64,000 nucleotides of DNA from Cyanobium sp. CH-040 (GTDB lineage Bacteria; Cyanobacteriota; Cyanobacteriia; PCC-6307; Cyanobiaceae). The stretch lies in the NCBI RefSeq assembly GCF_024346135.1, contig NZ_JAGQCJ010000004.1:124001-188000 (forward strand), written 5' to 3'. Each line of letters begins with the position of its first letter. Position 1 is the first letter of the stretch. The position numbers and the translations under genes were made by a program. The notes beneath the pieces were generated by a model, which saw only the letters and a program-made list of their open reading frames with translations, was not told the origin of the DNA and did no database searches. Below are positions 1 to 8,770 of the stretch, one piece after another.

Positions 1-2
1 TC

Positions 3-368
3 AAGACCAAGCACCACAAGCGGCGGGTGCTGCAACCCGCCCTGCTGCGGGCTCTGGCGGAGGCGCTGCCGGAAGGCGGGGAACTGTTCCTGCAGAGCGA
101 CGTGCCGGCGGTGATCGAGCCGATGGTGGCGCTGGTGGAGGCCAGCGGCTGCTTCGGCCGGCCGGATGAGGATGCCCGGCCCTGGCGTCTGAGCAACCCG
201 CTGCCGGTGCCCACCGAGCGCGAAACCCACGTGCTGGCCCAGGGACTGCCGGTGTACCGCGTGCTCTTCCGGCGCAACGGGCAACCGCCGCCGGAGCCGG
301 CGCTGCTGGAGCGGGCCGCGGCCGGGATGGCGGGGGTGGCCGGCAGGGAGGCCGATAATCCCAGCTGA
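3..368 (+). CDS. trmB: tRNA (guanine-N7-)-methyltransferase, C-terminal part
   Basis: Only the last 121 codons are present; the window cuts off the 5' end. TrmB is the SAM-dependent enzyme that makes m7G46 in the variable loop of tRNA. The visible part starts within the conserved stretch [12 protein letters not shown], typical of the TrmB region just after the methyltransferase core, and goes on to the C-terminal PTERE segment that helps bind tRNA. The reading frame is open from base 3 to the TGA ending at 368. ictB follows 17 bp downstream on the same strand, so the two are probably co-transcribed. The SAM-binding motifs lie outside the window. Confidence 0.88.
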   Translation, partial: KTKHHKRRVLQPALLRALAEALPEGGELFLQSDVPAVIEPMVALVEASGCFGRPDEDARPWRLSNPLPVPTERETHVLAQGLPVYRVLFRRNGQPPPEPALLERAAAGMAGVAGREADNPS

Positions 369-385
369 ATCCGGCCAGGCTCGCC

Positions 386-1726
386 GTGGGTGATTCCAGC
401 CTCTCCCCTGCCACCCCGCTGCTGCTGCGCTGGCAGGGCCTGCTGGCCGACTGGCGCGTCGGCCCCGTGGGCAGCCGCCTGGTGCCCATCGCCGGGGTGG
501 TGCTCTGCGCCCTGATGGCGGGCCTTCCCCTGGTGACCCGCGCCGGCCTGAGCCTCCTGATCCTGGCCAGCGGGCTGCTGTGGCTGCTGCTCGCACTGGC
601 CCGTCCGGCCCGGGGGATCGGCGCCATCAACGCCTGGATCCTGGCGATCCTGGCGGTGTCGCTGCTGGCCACCGGCTTCTCGCCGGTGCCGGCGGCGGCG
701 GCCAAGGGGCTGCTGAAGCTGGTCAGCTATCTGGGGGTGTACGCCCTGATGCAGGAGGTGCTCGGCGCGGCCCCGCAGTGGTGGGACCGGATCGTGGGCT
801 CGCTGCTGGGGGGCTCGCTGGTCACCAGCGTGATCGGCCTGCGGCAGCTCTACGCCGACACCTCGCAGCTGGCCCGCTGGGTGGACCCCACGTCGGTGGC
901 GGCGGGCACGGTGCGGATCTACAGCACGCTGGACAACCCCAACCTGCTGGCGGGCTACCTGCTGCCGATCCTGCCCCTGGCCCTGGTGGCGGCCCTGCGC
1001 TGGCGCCGGCCGGCCCGGCGTCTGTTCGCCCTGGCTGCCCTGACGCTGGGCATCGCCACCCTGGTGCTCACCTACAGCCGCGGGGCCTGGATGGGGCTGG
1101 TGGCCTCGGCGGCCGTGATCGTGCTGATGCTGGCCATCCGGCAGACCCGCCACTGGCCGCCTCTGTGGCGGCGGCTGGCGCCGCTGCTGGTGCTGCTGGG
1201 CGGGGCGGCCGTGCTCGTGGTGCTGGTGGTGCAGGTGGAGGCGCTGCGGGTGCGGGTGCTGAGCCTGCTGGCGGGGCGGGGCGACAGCTCCAACAACTTC
1301 CGCATCAACGTCTGGCTGGCGGCGCTGGACATGATCCAGGCGCGACCCTGGCTGGGCATCGGGCCGGGCAACGACGCCTTCAACCTCATCTACCCCCTCT
1401 ACCAGCAGCCCCGCTTCAACGCCCTCAGTGCCTATTCGATCCCCCTGGAACTGGCGGTGGAGGCCGGCATCCCGGGCCTGCTGGCCGGCATCGGCCTGGT
1501 GGTCACCAGCGCCAGGCAGGCCCTGGGCCTGTGGCGCAGCCAGCCCGCCCTGGCCCTGCCGGCGATGGGCGTGCTGGCAGTGATCGCCGGGCTGGGCGTG
1601 CAGGGGCTCACCGACACCATCTTCTTCCGGCCGGAGGTGCAGCTCACCGGCTGGTTCTGCCTGGCCACCCTGGCCGCCGCCACGGCGCCGGCGGGCGGGC
1701 CGGGAGGGGCGCAGCGGCTTGGCTGA
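386..1726 (+). CDS. ictB: IctB family membrane protein (O-antigen ligase-like)
   Basis: A 446-residue polytopic membrane protein with about ten hydrophobic segments, starting at GTG. It belongs to the cyanobacterial IctB family, within the O-antigen ligase/polymerase (Wzy_C) superfamily. Family landmarks are TYSRGAW near residue 229 and the NFRINVW...ARPWLGIGPGN block near residues 303-328, which forms the conserved periplasmic loop region of these ligases. IctB was first proposed to help inorganic carbon accumulation, but its fold is that of glycan ligases, so a role in envelope polysaccharide is at least as likely. It overlaps the following sugar kinase by 8 bp, which suggests translational coupling and mildly favours a sugar-related function. 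Family assignment is firm; substrate is unknown. Confidence 0.85.
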   Translation: MGDSSLSPATPLLLRWQGLLADWRVGPVGSRLVPIAGVVLCALMAGLPLVTRAGLSLLILASGLLWLLLALARPARGIGAINAWILAILAVSLLATGFSPVPAAAAKGLLKLVSYLGVYALMQEVLGAAPQWWDRIVGSLLGGSLVTSVIGLRQLYADTSQLARWVDPTSVAAGTVRIYSTLDNPNLLAGYLLPILPLALVAALRWRRPARRLFALAALTLGIATLVLTYSRGAWMGLVASAAVIVLMLAIRQTRHWPPLWRRLAPLLVLLGGAAVLVVLVVQVEALRVRVLSLLAGRGDSSNNFRINVWLAALDMIQARPWLGIGPGNDAFNLIYPLYQQPRFNALSAYSIPLELAVEAGIPGLLAGIGLVVTSARQALGLWRSQPALALPAMGVLAVIAGLGVQGLTDTIFFRPEVQLTGWFCLATLAAATAPAGGPGGAQRLG

Positions 1727-2687
1727 CCTGATCGCCGGCTTCGATGCCGGCCAGAGCCACACCCGCTGTCGGCTGGCGCAGGCCGAGGGCGTCCCGGTCC
1801 TCTGCGAAGGGGAGGGTCCCGGGGTCCGCCACCTGGCCAGCCCCGGCGGGGCGGAGGCCTTCCAGCAGGCCCTCAGGCTGAGCCTGAGCCGGGCCCTCGA
1901 GGCTCTCGACCCTGCGCAGAGGGTCCGGCTGCTGGCGGCGGCTGTCGGTGCCAGCGGCATCGAGGTGGGCAGCCCCGTGCAGGAGCAGGGCCTGCGGCTC
2001 GCAGCGGCGGCCCTGGATCTGCCGCTGGAGTGCACGGCGGTGACCGGGGATGAGCGCACGGCCCTGCGCGGCGCCATGGGCCCCGCCAGCGAGGGGGTGC
2101 TGCTGATCAGCGGCACCGGCACGATCGCCGTGGGACGCAACCGTCAGGGCGCGGAGCACCGCTGCGCCGGCTGGGGCTGGCTGCTCGATGGCGCCGGCTC
2201 GGCGATGGACATCGGCCGCGACGGACTCAGCGCCAGCCTGGAGATGGCCGATGGCCGCCGGCCCGACAGCGACCTGCGGGAGGGGTTGTGGGAGGCCCTC
2301 GGCCTGAGTGCCCGCGCCCCCGGCGCGGCGGCGGCGATCAAGGCCCGGGTGGTGCAACCCGAGTTCGGCGCGGCCGGCTTCGCGGCGCTGGCGCCGGTGG
2401 TGGCGGCGGCCGCCGCGGCCGGGGACCCCACCGCCGGCACCATCGTGCGTCGCAACGCCGAGGCCCTCGCCGCCATGGCGATCACGATCAGCCGCCGGCT
2501 GAACCTGGAGGCCCCGCCGATCTGGCCGCTGGGCGGTGCGCTCGAGCATCTGCCGCCACTGCGCCAGGCCCTGGAACAGGCACTGGCGCTCGGCCTGCCC
2601 TCAGCCCGGCTGGCCAGGCCAGCGGGGGACGCCTGTGCCGGAGCCCTCAGCCTGGCCCGGGCGCTGCCGGAGCTCAGGCGGCATTGA
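1719..2687 (+). CDS. BadF/BadG/BcrA/BcrD family ATPase, N-acetylglucosamine kinase-like
   Basis: A 322-residue ASKHA-fold kinase. The N-terminal phosphate-binding loop GFDAGQSHTRC (residues 7-17), the second phosphate motif GTGTIAVG (about 131-138) and the GWGWLLDGAGSA segment (about 150-161) place it in the BadF/N-acetylglucosamine kinase group, which phosphorylates amino sugars salvaged from the cell wall or glycans. The start is TTG at 1719, inside the end of ictB; no better start lies before the phosphate loop. It ends 14 bp inside the 3' end of the convergent glmM, itself an amino-sugar phosphate enzyme. Glucosamine as substrate is inferred from family and context, not proven. Confidence 0.82.
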   Translation: MADLIAGFDAGQSHTRCRLAQAEGVPVLCEGEGPGVRHLASPGGAEAFQQALRLSLSRALEALDPAQRVRLLAAAVGASGIEVGSPVQEQGLRLAAAALDLPLECTAVTGDERTALRGAMGPASEGVLLISGTGTIAVGRNRQGAEHRCAGWGWLLDGAGSAMDIGRDGLSASLEMADGRRPDSDLREGLWEALGLSARAPGAAAAIKARVVQPEFGAAGFAALAPVVAAAAAAGDPTAGTIVRRNAEALAAMAITISRRLNLEAPPIWPLGGALEHLPPLRQALEQALALGLPSARLARPAGDACAGALSLARALPELRRH

Positions 2688-4074
2688 GGTGCTGCTCGGC
2701 AGCGGCGGCGAGCTGGTCGGCCCAGTGGCTCACCAGCCGGGGCTCGGCCGCCTCCACCATCACCCGCAGCAGCGGTTCGGTGCCGCTGGCCCGCACCAGC
2801 ACCCGCCCCTGGCCCTGCATGTCGGCTTCGGCCCGTTCCACTTCGCGCCGCAGGGGCTCGCACTGGCTCCACTGCTGCCGCCGCTGGCGATCCGGCACCC
2901 GGACGTTCACAAGGCGCTGGGGATAAGGGCGGAAGCTGGCCTCCATCCAGTCGGCCAGGCTGAGACCCTGGCCGTGCAACAGCGTGGCCACCTGCACGGC
3001 GGTGAGCAGACCGTCGCCGCTCATGCCATGGCGGGCGGAGAGGATGTGGCCCGACTGCTCTCCTCCAAGACCGGCACCCAGCTCCTCCATCGCCCGGTGC
3101 ACGTGCTGATCGCCCACGGGGGTGCGCTCGAGCACGCCACCCCGCTCCCGCCAGGCCGTCTCGAAGCCGAGATTGCTCATCACCGTGGCCACGATGCGGC
3201 GGCCGGGGAGGGCGCCGACGGTCATCAGCGCCGAGCCCCAGAGATAGAGGATCTGATCGCCATCCACCACGCGGCCGCGGCTGTCGACCGCGAGCATGCG
3301 GTCGGCGTCCCCATCGAAGGCGAAGCCCATCTCGGCCTCGCCGGCCAGCACCGCCTGCCGCAGGGGCTCGAGGTGGGTGCTGCCGCAGTCGACGTTGATG
3401 CGGGCGCCATCCGGCTCGCCGTGCAGCACGGTGACCTGGGCCCCGAGGGCCCGGAACACCTCCTCGCCACAGGCGGTGGCGGACCCGTGGCAGAGATCGA
3501 GCACGATCCGGCAGCCCTCGAGGCTCTGCCCCTCGGCGCTGGCCACCAGGGCCTGGCGGTAGGCGCCCATCAGGTCGCCGCGCTCGCGGCTCTGGCCCGT
3601 GGCGCAGAGATCCGGCGCCTGGAGGCGGCCGGCCAGGCCGGCCTCGATCGCCTGCTGCTGCTCAGCGCCGAGCTTGGCGCCGGAGGGTCCGAACACCTTG
3701 ATGCCGTTGTCCCCGGGGGGGTTGTGGCTGGCCGACACCATCAGCCCCCCGGCGGCGGCACAGCGCCGGATGGCGCCCGGCACGGCGGGGGTGGGGCAGA
3801 TGCCCAGCTGCCACACCTCCCGACCCGCCGCCGTCAGTCCGGCGGTGAGCGCCGCCGTGAGCATCGGGCCGCTGCGGCGGCTGTCCCTGCCGATCAGCAC
3901 CGGCGCACCGCCGGGGAGCACCTGCCCGCACCAGTACCCCACCTGAAGGGCCAGGGCCGGGGTGAGCTGGCTGCCGACATGGCCGCGGATGCCATCGGTC
4001 CCGAAGCTGACGTGATCGCCGTCGAGCGGGCCACCGATCGGATGGCCCACGGGATGCACGCTCGGCAGGGACAT
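2674..4074 (-). CDS. glmM: Phosphoglucosamine mutase
   Basis: 466 residues, the usual size for GlmM, which interconverts glucosamine-6-phosphate and glucosamine-1-phosphate on the way to UDP-GlcNAc for peptidoglycan and lipid A. The substrate-binding start FGTDGIRG, the phosphoserine loop SASHNP with active Ser116, the metal loop DGDADR (Asp254, Asp256, Asp258) and the phosphate-binding RASGTEP (428-434) are all intact. ATG at 4074 was chosen because it lies about 28 residues before FGTDGIRG; the frame stays open further upstream, but that part is antisense to the transglycosylase gene. A short membrane-protein gene lies 71 bp upstream on the same strand and may share the transcript. Confidence 0.95.
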   Translation of the reverse strand: MSLPSVHPVGHPIGGPLDGDHVSFGTDGIRGHVGSQLTPALALQVGYWCGQVLPGGAPVLIGRDSRRSGPMLTAALTAGLTAAGREVWQLGICPTPAVPGAIRRCAAAGGLMVSASHNPPGDNGIKVFGPSGAKLGAEQQQAIEAGLAGRLQAPDLCATGQSRERGDLMGAYRQALVASAEGQSLEGCRIVLDLCHGSATACGEEVFRALGAQVTVLHGEPDGARINVDCGSTHLEPLRQAVLAGEAEMGFAFDGDADRMLAVDSRGRVVDGDQILYLWGSALMTVGALPGRRIVATVMSNLGFETAWRERGGVLERTPVGDQHVHRAMEELGAGLGGEQSGHILSARHGMSGDGLLTAVQVATLLHGQGLSLADWMEASFRPYPQRLVNVRVPDRQRRQQWSQCEPLRREVERAEADMQGQGRVLVRASGTEPLLRVMVEAAEPRLVSHWADQLAAAAEQHLNAA

Positions 4075-4145
4075 GGGCGTGGGCTGTCGTGGCGCCAGCG
4101 TATGTCCAGCCGCCCCTGGCGCCCAGAGGGTCGGTGCCAGCCGGG

Positions 4146-4361
4146 TCAGCGCCAGCGACGCGGCCACCACACCCAGCGGCACAGCTCCGCCAGGGCCCAG
4201 AGCAGCAGGCCGCCCACCACCCAGCCCGGCAGCCAGCTGAGCGGCACCAAGGGCCGCAGCAGCAGCACCAGCCCCGCCAGGGCCGCCACCCGCAGCGCCC
4301 GCAGGCGCTGCGCCCCGCCCGGGAGGCTGGAGAGGTAGGGAGGCAGCGAGGGCCGGCGCAT
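4146..4361 (-). CDS. Small hypothetical membrane protein
   Basis: A 71-residue protein with a short basic N-terminus (MRRPSLPPYLSSLPG), one or two hydrophobic segments at about residues 25-60 and a Trp/Arg-rich end. I do not recognise a named family. It lies between glmM (71 bp away, same strand) and the divergent transglycosylase gene, so it may be the first gene of a glmM operon. ATG at 4361 was preferred over an in-frame start at 4418 that would run into the transglycosylase start. Its hydrophobic pattern is unlike the Arg/Gly/Ala-rich frames that appear opposite GC-rich genes, but coding status rests on that alone. Confidence 0.5.
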   Translation of the reverse strand: MRRPSLPPYLSSLPGGAQRLRALRVAALAGLVLLLRPLVPLSWLPGWVVGGLLLWALAELCRWVWWPRRWR

Positions 4362-4417
4362 CGGCGGAGCCAGGACGGCATGGCCACCAGAATGCCGCCA
4401 GCTGCGCCCGGACCGCA

Positions 4418-6427
4418 TTGCCGCGTCTTCCCCTGCTGCTGGCCGTGAGCTGCGCGGGCAGTGCGGTCCTGCTGCTGGCAGGCCGCCAGCTGCTCCTGCT
4501 GCGCCCTCCCCTCACCGCCAACGCCGGCAGCCGCAGCCTGGAGCGCAGCTGGCGGCTGGATCCCGATCCCGGGAGGCGCCGCGAAGCCGCTCTGCTGCTG
4601 GCGGGCCGGCACAACCAGCGGGATGGGGGCGATCCCCAGGCGGAACGGCGCCTGCTCAAGAGCCAGGGCTGGGGACGTGATCCGCTGGCGGCCCTGGTGC
4701 TGAAGCGCGAAGCCCTGCTGGCGGCCCGCCAGGGCGAGGCCGAACTGGCCGAGAGCCGCTGGCAGCTGCTGCTGCGGCGCTTCCCCGGCGACCCCGCCAG
4801 CGCCGACGCCCTGTATGCCCTCGGGCGAACCCAGCCGGCACTGCGAGAGCAGTTGCTGGCACGCTTCCCCGCCCACCCGGCGGCCCTGGCAGCGGCACTG
4901 GAGCTGGGCGAGGCGGGGGCGCTCCACCTGGCCCGCTGGGGGCCCCGCTGGCCGGGTGCCGCCGGGGTGCTGCGCCAGCGCTGCGCTCCCGGCCAGCGGG
5001 CCATGAACGCCGCTGAGCGCGACCAGCTCGCCGGCGCCCTGGCCCAGCTGGGGGACACGGCGGCGGCACTGCGCTGCCTGGGTGACGCCAGCGCCAGCCC
5101 CGCCACGAGCCTGGCGCTGGCCCGTGCTCTGCTGCAGGACCCCCAGCAGGAGGCGGCGGCGGAGGCCCGTCTGCTGGAGCTGGCCCGGCGCGCGCCCGCC
5201 AGCGGGGAGGCCCTGGAGGCGGTGCGGCTGCTGGGCGAGGGACGCAGCCCCGAGAGTCTGGCGGCGATCGCCCAGCTGCCGCCCGCCCTGCGCGGCAGCG
5301 CCCCGGCCCAGGCCCGTCTGGCCCGGGAGAGCCCTGAACCCGGCCCCACCCTGGCTGTGCTGCGCCGTTGGCCCGCTGATCCCGCCAGCTGGGAGCTGCA
5401 GTGGCAGCAGGCCCGGCGTGCGGCGCTTGCCGGCGAGTGGTCGCAGACGGCGCTGCTGCTCGATGAGCCCAGCCTCGACGGCCTGCTGCCCCCGCCCCTG
5501 GAGGGCCGCAGGCGCTTCTGGCAGGGACTGGCCCACTGGCAGCTGGGCGAGCGCGGGCGGGCCGAGGCGATCTGGCGCGAGCTGCTGGACGCCCTTCCCG
5601 GCGGCTATTACGGCTGGCGAGCCGCCGTGCGGCTGGGCCGGGGCAATGTGGAACTGGACCCCCTCAAGGCGCCGCCGCTGGTCGCGACGGCCTGGCACCC
5701 CCTCGGCCAGGATGACCCGGCCCTCGAGCGCCTCTGGCGCCTCGACCAGCCGCTGGAGGCCTGGGAACACTGGCGCCTGGGGCAGGAGGAGCGGGTGGGC
5801 GGCGATCCGCTGGAGCAGATACACGAGGGCCGGCTGCGCCGGGCGGTGGGGGACAACTGGCTCGGGCTGGGACGGCTGGAGCAGGCCAGCCTGCGGCTGC
5901 CGGCCGGCCGCTGTCCCTGGACGCGCGTCCTGGAGAGGGAGCTGCACAGCCCGGACTTCATCAGCGAGCTCAACGCGGCGGGCCGCGAGGCCGCCGTGCC
6001 CGCCACCCTGCTGGCGGCGGTGGCCAAGCAGGAGTCGCGCTTCTCCACCTCCGTGCGCTCGCCCGTGGGCGCCGTGGGGCTGCTGCAGCTGATGCCTGCC
6101 ACGGCCGCGGAACTGCTGGGCCGCCCGCTGGACACTGCGGAACTGGAGCAGCCGGCCCTCAATGCCCGTCTGGGCGCCCGCTACCTCCGCCGGATGTTGC
6201 AGCGCTGGCGGGGCAATCCCCTGCTGGCGGTGGCCAGCTACAACGCCGGTCCCAATGCCGTGGCCGGATGGATCAGCCCGCGCCTGAACAGCGAGCCGGA
6301 ACTCTGGGTGGAGTCCATCCCGTTCCCCGAGACGCGTCTGTACGTCAAGAAGGTGATGGGCAATCTCTGGAGCTTCCAGGCCCCCCGTCCGCCGGCCTGC
6401 GGCGAACCTGCCCTCAGCCCCGGCTGA
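4418..6427 (+). CDS. Lytic murein transglycosylase, Slt70-like
   Basis: 669 residues, close to the length of E. coli Slt70. The N-terminus has a hydrophobic signal/anchor segment (about residues 4-28), followed by a long alpha-helical repeat region and a C-terminal SLT domain (about 515-650). The catalytic Glu is Glu539 in AVAKQESRFS, followed by GLLQLMP and AVASYNAGPNAV. The enzyme cleaves the MurNAc-GlcNAc bond of peptidoglycan to give 1,6-anhydro products in the periplasm. The start is TTG at 4418, giving the full signal segment; GTG at 4445 is an alternative. The last 14 bp overlap a convergent membrane-protein gene. Confidence 0.9.
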   Translation: MPRLPLLLAVSCAGSAVLLLAGRQLLLLRPPLTANAGSRSLERSWRLDPDPGRRREAALLLAGRHNQRDGGDPQAERRLLKSQGWGRDPLAALVLKREALLAARQGEAELAESRWQLLLRRFPGDPASADALYALGRTQPALREQLLARFPAHPAALAAALELGEAGALHLARWGPRWPGAAGVLRQRCAPGQRAMNAAERDQLAGALAQLGDTAAALRCLGDASASPATSLALARALLQDPQQEAAAEARLLELARRAPASGEALEAVRLLGEGRSPESLAAIAQLPPALRGSAPAQARLARESPEPGPTLAVLRRWPADPASWELQWQQARRAALAGEWSQTALLLDEPSLDGLLPPPLEGRRRFWQGLAHWQLGERGRAEAIWRELLDALPGGYYGWRAAVRLGRGNVELDPLKAPPLVATAWHPLGQDDPALERLWRLDQPLEAWEHWRLGQEERVGGDPLEQIHEGRLRRAVGDNWLGLGRLEQASLRLPAGRCPWTRVLERELHSPDFISELNAAGREAAVPATLLAAVAKQESRFSTSVRSPVGAVGLLQLMPATAAELLGRPLDTAELEQPALNARLGARYLRRMLQRWRGNPLLAVASYNAGPNAVAGWISPRLNSEPELWVESIPFPETRLYVKKVMGNLWSFQAPRPPACGEPALSPG

Positions 6428-6905
6428 CCAGCCAGCGCCCGGCGCCGCCGCTCACCAGCACCAGCAGGCCGAAGCCGAACGAGAGCGCCAGGGGGGACGG
6501 AACGACCCGCACCCGGGCCAGATCCACCCGGGCCAGCAGCACCGCCGAGCCCAGGATCAGCACCCGCGAGAGCACCTCCAGACGCAGCAGATAGAGGGCC
6601 GTGAGAGTCGCGATCAGCAGGGTGAGCACCAGGGTCACCACCTGGCTGGTGGCCATCAGCCCGGTGATGGCGCGCAGCAGACGCACCGGCATGCAGCACA
6701 CCACCACCACCACCAGGGTGTGCAGGGCATCCAGGGACCAGACCCAGCCCAGCAGTCCCAGCAGACCGCGGGCCTCCGGCTCCGTCAGACGCCACGACGT
6801 GCCGATGTACACCGCCACGCCCACCAGCACCAGCAGCAGCGGCGCCCGCAGCGGCAGCAGCAGCAGGCGCAGCGACGGCACGATCATGGACAGCGCGGCG
6901 GACAC
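6414..6905 (-). CDS. Hypothetical membrane protein next to NIL-ferredoxin
   Basis: A 163-residue protein made almost entirely of hydrophobic segments (about four helices). I recognise no named family. It starts 3 bp after the stop of the NIL-ferredoxin gene, so the two are almost certainly co-transcribed and possibly translationally coupled. GTG at 6905 is used; ATG at 6887 would give a protein six residues shorter. Two adjacent cysteines lie in the VVVVVCCMPVR segment. Pairing with a soluble two-cluster ferredoxin suggests a membrane redox or transport module, but that is inference. Confidence 0.65.
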   Translation of the reverse strand: MSAALSMIVPSLRLLLLPLRAPLLLVLVGVAVYIGTSWRLTEPEARGLLGLLGWVWSLDALHTLVVVVVCCMPVRLLRAITGLMATSQVVTLVLTLLIATLTALYLLRLEVLSRVLILGSAVLLARVDLARVRVVPSPLALSFGFGLLVLVSGGAGRWLVSRG

Positions 6906-6908
6906 GGC

Positions 6909-7322
6909 TCAGACGGGGTCCAGGACCAGCGCGATGGCCTCCACCGGACAGCTGGGAATGCACTGCTCGCACACCAGGCAGCGCGATGCCTCGAACTGCA
7001 GGTCCCAGGCCGGCGCCGTGCAGCTCAGCGCTCCGCTGGGACAGACGCTCGAGCAGATGCCGCAGTCGACGCAGAGGGCGCGGTCGATGGCGATCTGCCC
7101 GGGGGCCCGGTTCAGCCCCAGGCCCTGGCCCTCCAGCCACGACTCGGCGGCGTCGAGTTCATCGATGTCGCCGGAGAGCTCCACCACCATGGTGCCGCTC
7201 TGGTTGGGGGCGATCTGGGCGCGCAGGATCTTGGCTGCGATGTCGAAATCCACGGCCAGCCTGTAGGTGATCGGCTGATGCACCACTTCCCGTGGGAAAT
7301 GCAGCGTGAGACGACGCTTCAT
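6909..7322 (-). CDS. NIL domain-containing 2[4Fe-4S] ferredoxin
   Basis: 137 residues. The N-terminal ~75 residues resemble the NIL domain, a ferredoxin-like fold found at the end of MetN methionine transporter ATPases and in stand-alone ferredoxins. The C-terminus carries two complete 4Fe-4S binding sets: Cys84, 87, 90 and 94 (CVDCGICSSVCP) and Cys115, 118, 121 and 125 (CLVCEQCIPSCP). It is a cytoplasmic electron carrier; similar proteins have been linked to sulfur-amino-acid metabolism, but the partner here is unknown. A membrane-protein gene follows after 3 bp. The start codon is ATG at 7322; the divergent txlA begins 84 bp away. Confidence 0.88.
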   Translation of the reverse strand: MKRRLTLHFPREVVHQPITYRLAVDFDIAAKILRAQIAPNQSGTMVVELSGDIDELDAAESWLEGQGLGLNRAPGQIAIDRALCVDCGICSSVCPSGALSCTAPAWDLQFEASRCLVCEQCIPSCPVEAIALVLDPV

Positions 7323-7406
7323 GGCGCGCTGGCGGGGCCGTCCCTGGCAGAGTGCTCCCAGCCTGCATCACCCGGCCCGGATCCACCATGCGCCGTCCTG
7401 ATCGCC

Positions 7407-7985
7407 ATGCGACCCGCCGAGATGAACGGGCCTGAACTGAGCACGGCGGGGCAGACGACCGGGCCCGGCCGGCGGGAGCGGCAGGCGCTGCTGGCGATCG
7501 CCGCCGTGCTGGCGGTGCTGGTGGTGTGGCTGCGGGGCGGGCTGCAACCCCAGGCGCCCCTGGAGGCCCTGGCCCGGCGCTCCCCGGAGCTGTCGGTGGC
7601 CCTGGCCGACGGCAGACCCACGCTGGTGGAGTTCTACGCCGACTGGTGCGAAGCCTGCCGGGCCATGGCGCCGGCCATCGACGGCATCGAACGCGCCCGC
7701 CGCGGCGACCTCGATGTGGTGCTGCTGAACGTCGACAACCCGCGCTGGCAACCCGAGCTGGAGCGCTACGCGGTGAACGGCATCCCCCACCTGGAGCTCT
7801 TCGATGCCGGAGGCGCCAGCGTGGGCCACGCCATCGGCGCCCGCACGGCCGGCGAGCTCGACGCCCTCACCGCGGCGCTGCTCAACGGCGAACCGCTGCC
7901 CCAGCTGGCCGGTGTCGGCGCCGTGAGCCGGCTCGACGCCGCCCCCGCCCCCGCCTCCAGCCCGGGCCCGCGCAGCCATGGCTGA
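7407..7985 (+). CDS. txlA: Membrane-anchored thioredoxin-like protein (TxlA/HCF164 type)
   Basis: 192 residues with one N-terminal transmembrane anchor (about 28-43) followed by a thioredoxin fold. The redox motif is FYADWCEAC with Cys81 and Cys84, and the cis-Pro motif is GIPHLELF. This layout matches cyanobacterial TxlA and plant HCF164, thylakoid-lumen disulfide reductases needed for cytochrome b6f assembly. ATG at 7407 is used; ATG at 7422 would remove five residues without affecting the anchor. The 3' end overlaps thyX by 8 bp, so the two are translationally linked. Family assignment is strong; the exact symbol follows cyanobacterial usage. Confidence 0.85.
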   Translation: MRPAEMNGPELSTAGQTTGPGRRERQALLAIAAVLAVLVVWLRGGLQPQAPLEALARRSPELSVALADGRPTLVEFYADWCEACRAMAPAIDGIERARRGDLDVVLLNVDNPRWQPELERYAVNGIPHLELFDAGGASVGHAIGARTAGELDALTAALLNGEPLPQLAGVGAVSRLDAAPAPASSPGPRSHG

Positions 7986-8718
7986 TCCCCGCATCGACCC
8001 GCGCTTCCGGGTGGAGCGCCTCGCCGCCACCCCGAACCCCCAGCAGTGCGTATGGGCGGCCATGCACCAGGACTACAGCGAGACCTTCGTGGCCGCCGAA
8101 GCCGGGCAATGGCCCGATGAACGCCGCGCCGGCGAGATCTGCGTGAAGCGGCTGCTGGCCGGGGAGCGCGGCCACTACGGGCCGCTGGAGCATGCCCAGA
8201 TCGTGCTCAACGTGGGCTGGTTCCCCCACTCGGTGATGCAGCAGGCGCGCACCCACCGGGTGGGCGTGAGCTTCGATGTGCAGTCGATGCGCTACACCGG
8301 CGATCGCATCCGGCGGGCCGCCAACGGCGAGCTGGAGCTGGAGGAGGTGTTCTACCTGCGGCCCGTGGGGGACTACGCCGACCGTCAGGGCAAGAAATAC
8401 AGCTACACCGACGCCCAGCGCAGCATCGACCTCGCCCTCTGCCGCCAGGCCGCCGAGCGCTACCGCGATCTGCTCGACGCCGGCTATGCCGAGGAGCACG
8501 CCCGCGGCATCCTGCCCTTCGACTACCGCCAGCACTTCGTGGTGAGCTTCAGCCTGCGGGCCCTGCTGCACTTCCTCGACCTGCGCGCCAAGCTCGACGC
8601 CCAGCTGGAGATCCGCGCACTCTGTGATCTGCTCTGGCCCCATCTGCAGAGCTGGACCCCGGAGATCGCCGGCTGGTACGAGAAGAGCCGCCTGCATCGC
8701 GCCAGGCTCGCCCCCTAG
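7978..8718 (+). CDS. thyX: Flavin-dependent thymidylate synthase
   Basis: 246 residues. ThyX makes dTMP from dUMP using methylene-tetrahydrofolate, FAD and NADPH, replacing ThyA. The ThyX signature region is QARTHRVGVSFDVQSMRY (residues 89-106); it reads THR where the textbook RHR motif has RHR, with Arg91 and Arg94 flanking His93. I believe the marine Synechococcus/Prochlorococcus form reads this way too. It overlaps txlA by 8 bp and converges with dcd, which supplies dUTP and hence dUMP, so the two neighbours act in the same pathway. Confidence 0.93.
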   Translation: MADPRIDPRFRVERLAATPNPQQCVWAAMHQDYSETFVAAEAGQWPDERRAGEICVKRLLAGERGHYGPLEHAQIVLNVGWFPHSVMQQARTHRVGVSFDVQSMRYTGDRIRRAANGELELEEVFYLRPVGDYADRQGKKYSYTDAQRSIDLALCRQAAERYRDLLDAGYAEEHARGILPFDYRQHFVVSFSLRALLHFLDLRAKLDAQLEIRALCDLLWPHLQSWTPEIAGWYEKSRLHRARLAP

Positions 8719-8770
8719 CCCCAGCTCTTCTCAGCAGCTCAACTGACCAGCTCGTGAGTGCCGCGCCGCT

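Noticed and set aside
4075-5349. The glmM frame stays open for 425 more codons upstream on the minus strand
   Set aside because: This part is antisense to the lytic transglycosylase and reads as Arg/Ser/Ala-rich sequence with no family features. Long antisense frames are expected at this GC content.
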